From positions 1,178,001 to 1,242,000 of the forward strand of contig NZ_CP083560.1 in NCBI RefSeq assembly GCF_025143825.1: a stretch of 64,000 nt of DNA. Direction: 5' to 3'. Source of the stretch: Sulfitobacter sp. S223. Its GTDB lineage: Bacteria > Pseudomonadota > Alphaproteobacteria > Rhodobacterales > Rhodobacteraceae. The notes beneath the pieces are model-generated. The model was given only the letters and a program-made list of their open reading frames with translations. It ran no database searches and was not told where the DNA came from. The position numbers and the translations under genes were made by a program. Below are positions 10,301-18,128 of the stretch, in pieces. The first letter of the stretch is position 1. Each line of letters starts with the position of its first letter.

Positions 10301-11802
10301 AGCAATACGCATGGGCGTTTCCTGCTTTCAAAAAGCCCGAAGGGGCGACCAGCCCGTTTCAGGTTGATCTTGAAGGACTGGATGAAGAAGAAATGGAAGC
10401 GATCCTCGAGTTCGCTTTCCAGCGCTATTTCAACGACAGTGGTTTGTTCGGCACGGTCGCGGACGGTATCGCGCGGGCAGAGCAGCTTAAACGGATCGGC
10501 GTGGATGAGATTGCCTGCCTGATTGATTATGGCATCGCGGTGGACACTGTGATGCAGGGGCTGACCCCGCTGGCAGAGGTTTTGGCACGCGCGAATGAAG
10601 GCGCGGCGCTGGCGGATGATGACTTCTCGCTTGCTGCGCAATTGATGCGCCACAAAGTCAGCCATTTGCAATGCACACCTTCAATGGCACAGATGTTGGT
10701 GATGAACGATGAGACGCGTCACGCCCTCTCTGGCCTGCGCGAACTAATGGTGGGCGGAGAAGCATTGCCGGGTGCTTTGGCAGAAGAATTGATCAAGGCC
10801 TGCGGTGGGCGCGTGCAAAATATGTATGGCCCGACCGAAACTACGATCTGGTCCACGACCCAGATGGTTGAAAAACCGGAGATGACTGCCGCGATCGGCA
10901 CGCCCATCGCCAACACGCAGGTCTATGTGCTGGACGACGCGCTATCGCCACGCCTGATCGGTGTTGCAGGTGAGCTTTATATCGCGGGCGACGGTGTGAC
11001 CAAAGGTTACCACAACCGCGCGGAAATGACCGCAGAGCGCTTTGTCAATAATCCCTTTGGCAGGGGCAAAATGTACCGTACAGGCGATCTGGCTGCTTGG
11101 CGGGCGGATGGCACACTTGGCTTTATGGGGCGTGCCGATGATCAGGTGAAAATCCGCGGTCACAGGATCGAGCTGGGTGAGATCGAGAGCGCCTTGGCCG
11201 CGCAGGCGGGTGTCACGCAGGCTGTCGTGGTCGCGCGCGAAGCCAAAGGGGGCGCGCAGCTGGTGGGATATGTAACAGCCACTGCCTTTGACGAAGATGC
11301 CCTGCGCCGCGCGCTATCGGCGCGTTTACCCGATATCATGGTGCCTGCGCGGATTGTCGAAGTGGCGAAAATGCCGTTGACCCCAAACAAAAAGATTGAC
11401 CGCAAAGCCTTGCCCGAACCTACCCCTAAGGCGACAGGCGGACATACCAATGCAGATGCAGCGCCTGAAGGTGGCACGCAAGCCGCGATTGCCAAAGTCT
11501 GGAGCGGCATCTTGGGCGTGGCCAATATCAGACCATCTGACAACTTCTTTGCATTGGGCGGGCATTCTCTTTTGGCCGTTCAGGCGCACCGCGATATCAA
11601 GGCGGCGCTGGGCGCTGACAAGCTGGGCATAACCGATATCTTCCGTTTCCCCACGCTTGAAGGGCTGGCGGCGCATCTGGACAAGGGTAAAACAAACACC
11701 GCACCCGTAGCTGAAGTGCAGGCGTCGGATGTTCCGGCTAAAGCCGAAACCATGTCAAAACGCCGCGCAATGCGGGCGGGCCGGGCCAAGGCGGACACGT
11801 GA
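7306..11802 (+). CDS. NRPS module: formyltransferase-like, adenylation interrupted by luciferase-like monooxygenase, PCP
   Basis: This 1498-residue protein starts with a methionyl-tRNA formyltransferase-like domain (about residues 5-300). The catalytic triad appears as N97 and H99 in NFHDGPLP and D138 in DEGDILAQ. Residues 310-520 resemble the C-terminal part of a condensation domain (YWRAKL, later LLETWNAT) but no HHxxxDG motif is present. The adenylation domain has IYTSGSTGTPKG (about residue 655) and FDISVLELF (about 700). An FMN-dependent luciferase-like monooxygenase of the MupA/Atu3671 type occupies about 735-1095 (FYWGNDDG, VWTPERHF). Adenylation then resumes with NMYGPTETT, YRTGDLA and the catalytic Lys in NKKIDRKAL. 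A PCP ends the protein (LGGHSL, Ser1421). There is no thioesterase. Interrupted A domains with a monooxygenase between motifs A4 and A5 are known from myxothiazol and melithiazol synthases. The amino acid substrate was not predicted. Confidence 0.95.
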   Translation: MTVPFNSAAFSCVILGDQSLTIACADMIVAAGHTVAAVVSTDADVRDWAKAKDIPVLDKPADVAATKLPSFDWLLSIANLRIIPDAALKRAAKGAVNFHDGPLPRYAGLNTPAWAVINGETQHGVSWHMIEGGVDEGDILAQELVDIAPDETAFSLNSKCYAAGMESFSRVLAQLESGSLERRKQDLSQRSYFARNQRPTTLGIIDFTQTTDQICALLRGLDFGGYWNPLGVTKIAHDGAVFTVAGAQPVATGEGAAGTVLETIGDALVVATADSAVKLTGVSALGNAAALPSTGAVLEVTGKTHETAQETLLADETYWRAKLTAAQMLPVPLAQGEATGVWIKRTVAMPQGTSPEAAIAAVLETSVQSAGQTAGDIGQAITPAAAGYASAWVPLRSDAPLVAQLDRIAQTGGFATDLALRDTQLPTAQPSIMLADDPVAGSILTITVSESEIDLQGDSGLLSAEAMDLLAARLGHSLEGGQGLSEAERKTLLETWNATQADYSSDPVHTAFERQVARTPDAPALVFEDNLLSYAALNSAANKLAHRLIAMGVHSGTPVGLALSRGPDLLVGALGILKAGGAYVPLDPAYPGDRIKHYIADSGAPVIVTQSALADSLPRGDSDLLLLDGDPQLKDMSDANPDVGAGADTLAYLIYTSGSTGTPKGVMVSHGNVANFFAGMDARITRQDGDAWLAVTSLSFDISVLELFWTLSRGFKLVLAGDDSRTELSKGPIAVSDRKIAFNLFYWGNDDGVGPEKYRLLLEGAKFADANGFNAVWTPERHFHAFGGPYPNPSVTGAAVAAVTQNLDVRAGSCVAPLHHPARIAEEWAVIDNLTNGRVGLAIASGWQPDDFVLRPENTPPDNKPAMYDAIDQLRALWRGDAVEFPTKDGTPFAVVTQPRPVSKELPIWVTTAGNPETWKEAGQIGANVLTHLLGQSVDEVADKIKIYHAALREAGYDPADFTVTVMLHTYLADTRTDAEEIARGPMKDYLRSAAGLIKQYAWAFPAFKKPEGATSPFQVDLEGLDEEEMEAILEFAFQRYFNDSGLFGTVADGIARAEQLKRIGVDEIACLIDYGIAVDTVMQGLTPLAEVLARANEGAALADDDFSLAAQLMRHKVSHLQCTPSMAQMLVMNDETRHALSGLRELMVGGEALPGALAEELIKACGGRVQNMYGPTETTIWSTTQMVEKPEMTAAIGTPIANTQVYVLDDALSPRLIGVAGELYIAGDGVTKGYHNRAEMTAERFVNNPFGRGKMYRTGDLAAWRADGTLGFMGRADDQVKIRGHRIELGEIESALAAQAGVTQAVVVAREAKGGAQLVGYVTATAFDEDALRRALSARLPDIMVPARIVEVAKMPLTPNKKIDRKALPEPTPKATGGHTNADAAPEGGTQAAIAKVWSGILGVANIRPSDNFFALGGHSLLAVQAHRDIKAALGADKLGITDIFRFPTLEGLAAHLDKGKTNTAPVAEVQASDVPAKAETMSKRRAMRAGRAKADT

Positions 11803-12503
11803 ACCCGGATCCGGTACTCGTTAAGGCGCTGTCTGAATCTGTTTTACCTTCGGATTTGGCAATAGCTGTGCGGGATCCGCGTCTTATGCCCTCGGCCGCT
11901 GACCCAACTGAGGCAGAGGGCCTGCACAATGCTGTGCCGCGTCGTTTGGCCGAATTTCATGCTGGTCGCGCTGCTGCGCGCGCCGCGATGGTCACGCTTG
12001 GTTTGCCGCCGCGCCCTGTACCGATGGGCCCCGACCGCGCACCGCTTTGGCCCCAAGGCGTGACCGGCAGTATTTCACACACGGCCACAACATGTGTTGC
12101 TGCTGTTGGTGTGCGCAAGGTTTGGGCAGGTGTCGGCATTGATCTTGAAGACGCTACAGCGCTGGATCCGCTGTTGATAGGCGAGATTTGCACAAAGGCG
12201 GAACAGCGCTGGCTTGGCCTGCAACCAGCAGCTGATCGTGGCCTTTTGGCCAAATTGATATTTTCGGCCAAAGAGGCCACCTATAAGGTGCAGTATCCGC
12301 TCAGTGGTGCGCTCTTTGGATTTGATGCGCTGGAGCTTTCTATCGATCGCAATACAAGCCGGTTTGAGGCCTGTTTTCAAGAAGATCAGGGGCCAATCAT
12401 CGCAGGGGCAGTTATGAGCGGTATGTATGTTCATGCGGCTGGATTGCTTGTCACTGGCGTGGCTGTGCGGCAAACTGAAGTTGCGCAATTGACTGGCAGA
12501 TAG
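11799..12503 (+). CDS. 4'-phosphopantetheinyl transferase, Sfp/EntD type
   Basis: This 234-residue enzyme transfers phosphopantetheine from coenzyme A to the serine of carrier proteins. It carries the superfamily motifs GSISHTATT (about residue 90), GVGIDLED (metal-binding Asp and Glu) and FSAKEATYK, the last matching the W/FxxKEA signature. It starts with GTG overlapping the NRPS stop codon (GTGA), so it is translationally coupled to the NRPS. The obvious clients are the PKS ACP and the NRPS PCP in the same operon. Length fits the Sfp subgroup and is longer than the primary-metabolism AcpS type. Confidence 0.93.
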   Translation: MNPDPVLVKALSESVLPSDLAIAVRDPRLMPSAADPTEAEGLHNAVPRRLAEFHAGRAAARAAMVTLGLPPRPVPMGPDRAPLWPQGVTGSISHTATTCVAAVGVRKVWAGVGIDLEDATALDPLLIGEICTKAEQRWLGLQPAADRGLLAKLIFSAKEATYKVQYPLSGALFGFDALELSIDRNTSRFEACFQEDQGPIIAGAVMSGMYVHAAGLLVTGVAVRQTEVAQLTGR

Positions 12504-12515
12504 GGGGCAGTGGGG

Positions 12516-13466
12516 ATGGTGTCTCGGAGGAATATATTGCGATGGGGCGCAGCAGGATTAACCGGCTTGGGCGCTGCCATTTCGGCGCGCGTGGGCTGGA
12601 ACATGCTGCAACTGGATAAGGCGCGAAACCTTTATGCCAGCGGCCTGAATTCTCCGGACAATCCGTTGCAGGTGTTCCATTTGGGCCACTCACTTGTAGG
12701 ACGCGACATGCCTGCGATGCTGGCGCAGTTTGCACCGGAGGGCCACGGCTATGCCAGCCAGCTGGGCTGGGGCACGCCTTTGCGGGCGCATTGGGATCCG
12801 GATGTAGAAATAAATGGGTTTGAGACCGAGAACGCGCATGACAAGTTTTTGCCAGCACGCGCGGCCATTGAAGGTGGAGGTTTCAACGCTGTGGTGATGA
12901 CCGAGATGGTCGAGCTTTCCGATGCGATCACATATCACGACAGCCCGGAATATCTGGCCAGATGGGCGCAATTTGCAAGGGACGTGCGGCCTGAGGTGCG
13001 GCTTTATCTCTATGAGACATGGCACAATACCGATGATCCCGCTGGCTGGCTGAATCGGATCGACGTAGACCTAGAAGCGCTATGGCTGGATAAGCTTACA
13101 TTGCCAGCGGCGCTCAAAGCGGGCGGGCCGATTTATGTCATCCCCGGGGGGCAAGTGCTGGCCGCGTTCGTGCGTGAGGTTGAGGCGCGAGGCGGGGTCG
13201 GCAATGTGCCATCGCGCGATGCACTTTTTGCCCGCACGCCCGAGGACGGTGTAGACACCATTCATCTGGGGGATATGGGGGCCTACCTCATTGCACTAAC
13301 GCATTACGCGGTCTTGTATCACCGCAGTCCGGTTGGGCTGCCGCTGTCCTTGCGGCGTGCAGATGGCACAGTTGCAAAAGCGCCTGACAGTGAGGCTGGC
13401 AGCCTGATGCAACATGTGGTCTGGGATGTTGTAACTACCTTTCGGTATAGCGGAGTAACAGTATGA
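12516..13466 (+). CDS. Tat/Sec-exported SGNH-fold hydrolase or acyltransferase-like protein
   Basis: The protein begins with a twin-arginine-like leader (VSRRNILRWG followed by an Ala/Gly-rich hydrophobic stretch), so it probably acts in the periplasm. FHLGHSLVG looks like SGNH block I with the nucleophile Ser, and DTIHLGDMG near residue 250 supplies the Asp-x-x-His of block V. LYETWHN is shared with the next gene's product (QETWHS), so the two are related. SGNH proteins in polysaccharide loci add or remove acyl groups. I chose ATG at 12516, eight bases after AGGGGG; a GTG at 12510 is an alternative. The stop overlaps the next start (ATGA). Substrate is unknown. Confidence 0.75.
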   Translation: MVSRRNILRWGAAGLTGLGAAISARVGWNMLQLDKARNLYASGLNSPDNPLQVFHLGHSLVGRDMPAMLAQFAPEGHGYASQLGWGTPLRAHWDPDVEINGFETENAHDKFLPARAAIEGGGFNAVVMTEMVELSDAITYHDSPEYLARWAQFARDVRPEVRLYLYETWHNTDDPAGWLNRIDVDLEALWLDKLTLPAALKAGGPIYVIPGGQVLAAFVREVEARGGVGNVPSRDALFARTPEDGVDTIHLGDMGAYLIALTHYAVLYHRSPVGLPLSLRRADGTVAKAPDSEAGSLMQHVVWDVVTTFRYSGVTV

Positions 13467-15988
13467 GCGATCTTGCCAGCGCGGTTTTTTCTATTGTTAT
13501 GGTAGGCCATAGTCTGTTCGGCGCCACGGGACCCGACATGCTTGAGGACGCATTGGCGGCCACAAGCAGTGATGTCACAGTGCAGGCCCAGATCATCAAC
13601 GGTGCGCCGTTGAAATACAACTGGGAGCATGCGCGTGATGCACAGGGCATCGACGCGCGTAGTGTTTTGCCAAAGGGTGAGACAACCGATCTGATCCTCA
13701 CCGAAGCGATCCCGCTCTCCAACCATCTGAAATGGAGTGAAACCGACGTTTACGCTCAGGCGTTCGGTGGGCTGGCACTCAGCGCCAATCCGGATGCGCG
13801 GGTGTTTGTTCAAGAAACGTGGCACAGCCTGAACAGTGGAACGGGCGTGCAGATTGAGCATGACGAAAAGGCCGCGACCCCTTGGCGCGTTCGGCTGCAA
13901 GAAGATCTCGCGGATTGGGAGGGTATCGTGACCCTTCTGCGCTCCGGAGTTGAGAATGGCGAAGCGCGGGTGCAGCTTATTCCGGCCGGGCAGGCATTGG
14001 CGCGGCTGGATGATGCCATCGCGGCTGGAAATGTGCCGGGCCTGAGTGCGATCAATGGCGTTTTTGACGACGATATCCACTTGAATCCATTGGGTCACTA
14101 CTTTGTCTCGATGGTTCAATATGCGGCTTTGACTGACACGAGCCCAGAAGGCCTGCCGTACCGTGTCAAAGACCGGTATGGAAAGGCGTTTGGCGGGCCG
14201 GATGCCGCCATGGCCGCCGCAATGCAGAAGGTCGCGCGCGAGGCAGTCGAAAGCTACCGTGGCGGCAAGCAGGTCGCGGCACCTGTTCCGGCATCAGGCA
14301 CCCCGAAAAGCATGCGCGCACCACCTGTTGCCACGTCCTCTGCAGTGCCTGTTTTGGCCGAGAGCGTCAAAATAGAAACATCGGCTGATGCACTTGCTGT
14401 CGGGCTTGCGCCGGTCACTGACTGGTCTGCGCAACAACCGTTTCTTGATGTTATGAAAACCGCGCGCCCGTGGCTGGGTCATTTGCCCCGGCAGTTCGGC
14501 GGGATTGAATACGAAGAGCTTGTCAGGCGCGGGCACATTGATAGCGACGGTTGGGTGCGTAGCCTGCCACATGAGGCGGGCTCGGTCGGGACGTTTATCC
14601 TGACAGACCTGCCAGAGGCGGCTGCGCCTTCGTTGGAGGGGCGATATGTCTTGCGCTTTGAAGGATCGGGCGTGGTAGAGCCGACAGGCCGCGCAACCAA
14701 CATTCGATATGGCCGTGGCGAGGTTCGCTTTGACTATACGCCCGGTGCGGGAAGCGTGGAAATCCGCATCCAGCGCAGCAACGCCGGCAATCCGGTGCGC
14801 CGCATCACAGTGGTTCGTGAGGACCGGCTGCAAATGTGGGAAAATGGCGCGATCTTTAATCCGGACTGGACCGCGCGCCTGACCGCCTTTGACACACTGC
14901 GGTTCATGGACTGGATGGAAACCAATAACACCCTACAATCACGCTGGGAGGATCGCCCGCAGGTCACCGATGCAAGCTGGGCGCATGCAGGCGTCCCGCT
15001 GGAGGTGATGCTGGCTTTGGCCAATAGTCTGGGCAAGAATATTTGGTTGAATATCCCGCACTTGGCTGATGATGCTTATGTGACAGCGTTCGCGCGAACG
15101 GTGCGCAACAGGCTTGATCCGGCGCAGAAAGTCTATGCCGAATTTTCCAACGAAGTATGGAATTTCCAGTTCGCGCAGACCCGTTGGGCCGATGCACAAG
15201 CGCAGGAACGCTGGGGGCAGGCGGATGTCGGTACGCAGTATTACGCCATGCGCGCCGCCGAAGTGGCGCGTATCTGGTCCGCTGAATTCGCAGGGGCGGA
15301 GGCACAATTGATTAACGTCATCTCTTCCCAAACTGGCTGGCTGGGACTTGAGGAAAACATTCTGAGCGCGCCCTTGGTTGTGGCAGAAGGCTCGCCTAAG
15401 CCATCGGACGCTTTTGATGCCTATGCCGTCACGGGCTATTTCGGGGGCATTCTGGGGCTGGAGGCCCGTCGCGAGATGGTAACAGGCTGGCTGGAAGAGA
15501 GCCTCGTGCGTGCGCGCGCGGCTGCAACAGCGCAGGGTCTGAACGGCTCTGTGCGGCGACAAGCGATTGAGGCCGCGCAATATGACTATGCGACTGCGTT
15601 GGCCGCGCAAGAACTGACTGACGGCTCAGTCAGCGGGCAGGGCGTGGACACCGTGAGTGATCTGCGCAGCCGGATCTGGCCCTATCACGCGCAGGTGGCG
15701 CAGGAAGCAGGCCTTGAACTGATCATGTACGAAGGGGGCACCCATGTGGTGGGCATCGGCGCACAGGTGGATGACGAACGGCTGACTGATTTCTTCCATC
15801 ATTTCAATTATTCGCCCGAAATGGGCCAGCTCTACACGGACCTTTTGCAGGGCTGGGCGGATGCAGGCGGGCGTTTGTTCAATGCCTATGCAGATGTCTA
15901 CGTGCCGACAAAATGGGGCAGTTGGGGTGCGCTGCGGCATCTAGACGACAGCAATCCGCGCTGGGACGCAATGGTGGCCGCACAATGA
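13463..15988 (+). CDS. SGNH-fold domain fused to a glycosidase-like (GH-A clan-like) domain
   Basis: This 841-residue protein has two parts. The first 270 residues repeat the SGNH plan of the preceding gene: VMVGHSLFG near residue 12, QETWHS, and DDDIHLNPLGH as block V. After a Pro/Ala/Val-rich linker (about 275-300) comes a domain of about 520 residues with VYAEFSNEVWN and, later, IMYEGGTH. An Asn-Glu pair followed by a second Glu on a late strand is the arrangement of the acid/base and nucleophile in clan GH-A retaining glycosidases. I cannot assign a GH family. No clear signal peptide is seen at the chosen start, in contrast to the preceding protein. A combined deacylase/acyltransferase and glycan hydrolase acting on the locus polysaccharide is a reasonable guess. 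Start and stop overlap both neighbours by ATGA. Confidence 0.72.
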   Translation: MSDLASAVFSIVMVGHSLFGATGPDMLEDALAATSSDVTVQAQIINGAPLKYNWEHARDAQGIDARSVLPKGETTDLILTEAIPLSNHLKWSETDVYAQAFGGLALSANPDARVFVQETWHSLNSGTGVQIEHDEKAATPWRVRLQEDLADWEGIVTLLRSGVENGEARVQLIPAGQALARLDDAIAAGNVPGLSAINGVFDDDIHLNPLGHYFVSMVQYAALTDTSPEGLPYRVKDRYGKAFGGPDAAMAAAMQKVAREAVESYRGGKQVAAPVPASGTPKSMRAPPVATSSAVPVLAESVKIETSADALAVGLAPVTDWSAQQPFLDVMKTARPWLGHLPRQFGGIEYEELVRRGHIDSDGWVRSLPHEAGSVGTFILTDLPEAAAPSLEGRYVLRFEGSGVVEPTGRATNIRYGRGEVRFDYTPGAGSVEIRIQRSNAGNPVRRITVVREDRLQMWENGAIFNPDWTARLTAFDTLRFMDWMETNNTLQSRWEDRPQVTDASWAHAGVPLEVMLALANSLGKNIWLNIPHLADDAYVTAFARTVRNRLDPAQKVYAEFSNEVWNFQFAQTRWADAQAQERWGQADVGTQYYAMRAAEVARIWSAEFAGAEAQLINVISSQTGWLGLEENILSAPLVVAEGSPKPSDAFDAYAVTGYFGGILGLEARREMVTGWLEESLVRARAAATAQGLNGSVRRQAIEAAQYDYATALAAQELTDGSVSGQGVDTVSDLRSRIWPYHAQVAQEAGLELIMYEGGTHVVGIGAQVDDERLTDFFHHFNYSPEMGQLYTDLLQGWADAGGRLFNAYADVYVPTKWGSWGALRHLDDSNPRWDAMVAAQ

Positions 15989-16821
15989 GCACCGCGTGTA
16001 GCATCCTGATCCCCGCGCATAACGAAGTGGGCTATATCGAACCTTGCCTTGAGGCCTTACTGGCGTCTGATGCGACTGGCGCGGCGGTTGAGGTGATTGT
16101 AATGGCTAATGGTTGCACAGATCGAACTGTGCAGGCCGCGCGCAGTTTTGCGGGCCGGTTTACCTCCAAAGGTTGGCCGCTGACGGTGCTGGACCTTGAA
16201 CGGGGCGGCAAGATGGGCGCGCTTAATGCGGGCGATCGCATCGCACGGCATGGCGCGCGCATCTATGTGGATGCTGATGTTGTCGTATCCGGTTCCTTAC
16301 TGGCAGAGCTTGCGGCGGTGCTGGATAATCTAGCGCCGCGCTATGCCAGCGGAAATCCTGTGGTGCGTGCGTCCGGAAGTGCTTTTACACGGTTTTATGC
16401 GCGGTTTTGGGCCAGCCTGCCGTTTTGCACTCATGGCGTGCCCGGGTTCGGCGTCTTTGCGGTCAACCATGCTGCCCGTGGACGGTGGGGGGAGTTCCCC
16501 GATATTATTTCTGACGATACTTTCGTCCGCCTCAGCTTTACGCCGGAAGAGAGGTTCCGGGTGGCTGCAAGCTATGATTGGCCAATGATCAAGGCGGCAT
16601 GGCCGTTGATCCGTGTGCGCCGCCGTCAGGATATTGGCGTGGCAGAGGTGAAAGAGCAGTTTCCGGCGCTATGGGCTAACCACGATCCATTGCCAAAAGA
16701 CGCGCTACCAATGTGGCGCCGTGCCTTGCGTGATCCGGTGGGGTTCGCCGCTTTTGCCTTGGTGGCATTGGGTGTGAGACTGCCGCACCGTGGGCAGGAG
16801 CGGTGGGCGCGGGGGCGTTAG
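15985..16821 (+). CDS. GT2 family glycosyltransferase
   Basis: This 278-residue GT-A enzyme opens with SILIPAHNEVGYIEPCL, has MANGCTDRT and a DxD metal site in IYVDADVVV, followed by a region with DIISDDTFVR where the acceptor-side acidic residues of GT2 lie. No membrane segment long enough for a synthase is seen. ATG at 15985 overlaps the previous stop and is supported by the GT2 N-terminus. It is the last gene of the rightward operon. Its end overlaps the convergent GT4 gene by four bases. Confidence 0.87.
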   Translation: MSTACSILIPAHNEVGYIEPCLEALLASDATGAAVEVIVMANGCTDRTVQAARSFAGRFTSKGWPLTVLDLERGGKMGALNAGDRIARHGARIYVDADVVVSGSLLAELAAVLDNLAPRYASGNPVVRASGSAFTRFYARFWASLPFCTHGVPGFGVFAVNHAARGRWGEFPDIISDDTFVRLSFTPEERFRVAASYDWPMIKAAWPLIRVRRRQDIGVAEVKEQFPALWANHDPLPKDALPMWRRALRDPVGFAAFALVALGVRLPHRGQERWARGR

Positions 16822-18014
16822 GACGCCATGTGTGCGGCCAGTTTGGCTGCTTCTAGGTGCACGTCATGACGTTCCATCACCCGTGCACGGCCAGCTTGTC
16901 CCATCTCTGCCAGCTTTTCAGGGGTGGCTTCTGCCAATTCGTTCATCGCGTCGGCCAAAGCGGATGCATCCCCGGCAGGCGTGAGCCAGCCTGTTTTTCC
17001 CGGCAGGACCAGCTCAGGTATACCTGCAATATAGGTCGCGATAACAGCGCGGCCCGCGGCCATGGCTTCCATGATGACCATTGGCAGCCCTTCGGCAAAG
17101 CTTGGCATCAGCAGTGCGTGGGCGTTTTGCAGCTCTGCCAGAATGCGCGCTTCGTCCACCCAACCGGTGAGGGTGACATGATTTGACAGTCCCAAGGCGG
17201 CGATGCGCGCCTCAATCTCGGGGCGCATGTCCCCATCACCGATCAGGGTAAGATGTGCCTGCGGGCTTGTTGTGACGACCTCGGCCAGCGCGTCCAGCGC
17301 AACAAGCTGGCCTTTTTGTTCGACGAACCTGCCAATGGCGACAAAGCGCGGCCCGCCGTCGGGCAATGGTTTTGGCGAAGGGAAGTGCGCGGGCTCAATC
17401 CCGCAATGCACCACTTTGATCTTGTTCCAGTGATCTGGTTCAGCCCAGCGGCTAAGCTGGCTGCGGCCATAACTGGTGATCGCAACAGTGTATTTTGAAT
17501 GCGCGATCTTTTCACCCAGCGACAGTGCGCGGGGGGCATCAAATTCTTCGGGGCCATGCACGGTAAAGCTATACTCTGGCCCACCAAGAGCGCGGGCCAG
17601 CATGGCAACCGCAGCAGCATTTGTGCCGAAATGGGCATGGGTGTGGGTGACGCCTGCCGCCTCACAGACCTGCACGGCATAGGCAGCTTCGACAAGATAA
17701 ATCAGATGCTTGATCACGCCCGCTTCGGAACGGCGGCCACAGCGTACCGCCTGCGCGAGTGCCGGAAAAAACAGTTGGGGCGACCCGAACAAATTTAAGG
17801 CCAACGCGCGCAACAGCGTCAGTGGTGCGGCCTTGAGCACATATTGCGTGGCCGCCGCTTCTTCGAGATCCTGAACATCGACCAAGGGCGCATCACCTGC
17901 GCGCATTGCCAGTCGCGTGACGGTGTGGCCCTGCGCCTCAAGCGCGCGAATTTCGCGCCGGATAAAGCTGTGGCTTGGTTGTGGATAGCTGTTGAGGATA
18001 TAGGCGATGTGCAA
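16818..18014 (-). CDS. GT4 family glycosyltransferase
   Basis: The 398-residue GT-B enzyme starts with IAYILNSYPQPSHSFIRREI and contains HAHFGTNAA, FTVHGPEEFD, VVHCGIEP, AIGRFVEQKG and the GT4 donor-site motif SFAEGLPMVIMEAMAAG (EX7E) followed by GIPELV. It resembles WcaL/AmsK-like enzymes of colanic-acid and amylovoran assembly. The start is TTG at 18014: no ATG gives the complete first beta strand, and AAGGAC lies about 9 bases upstream. It is convergent with the GT2 gene and divergent from the flippase gene, so it has its own promoter in the gap at 18015-18128. Confidence 0.9.
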   Translation of the reverse strand: MHIAYILNSYPQPSHSFIRREIRALEAQGHTVTRLAMRAGDAPLVDVQDLEEAAATQYVLKAAPLTLLRALALNLFGSPQLFFPALAQAVRCGRRSEAGVIKHLIYLVEAAYAVQVCEAAGVTHTHAHFGTNAAAVAMLARALGGPEYSFTVHGPEEFDAPRALSLGEKIAHSKYTVAITSYGRSQLSRWAEPDHWNKIKVVHCGIEPAHFPSPKPLPDGGPRFVAIGRFVEQKGQLVALDALAEVVTTSPQAHLTLIGDGDMRPEIEARIAALGLSNHVTLTGWVDEARILAELQNAHALLMPSFAEGLPMVIMEAMAAGRAVIATYIAGIPELVLPGKTGWLTPAGDASALADAMNELAEATPEKLAEMGQAGRARVMERHDVHLEAAKLAAHMAS

Positions 18015-18128
18015 GAGGGTGCGTCCTTCGTGTCTCAGTTGCTTTCTACAGGGCCGCTTGGCTCTGGCACAAGGGGCGGGGGGGCGTTAGCAATGGTCTA
18101 GCGGCAAAACCGGAGATGATTAGGGCAA

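Noticed and set aside
9487..10671. 394-codon minus-strand frame opposite the NRPS monooxygenase
   Set aside because: Shadow of the NRPS gene; composition rich in Arg, Cys and His without any domain.
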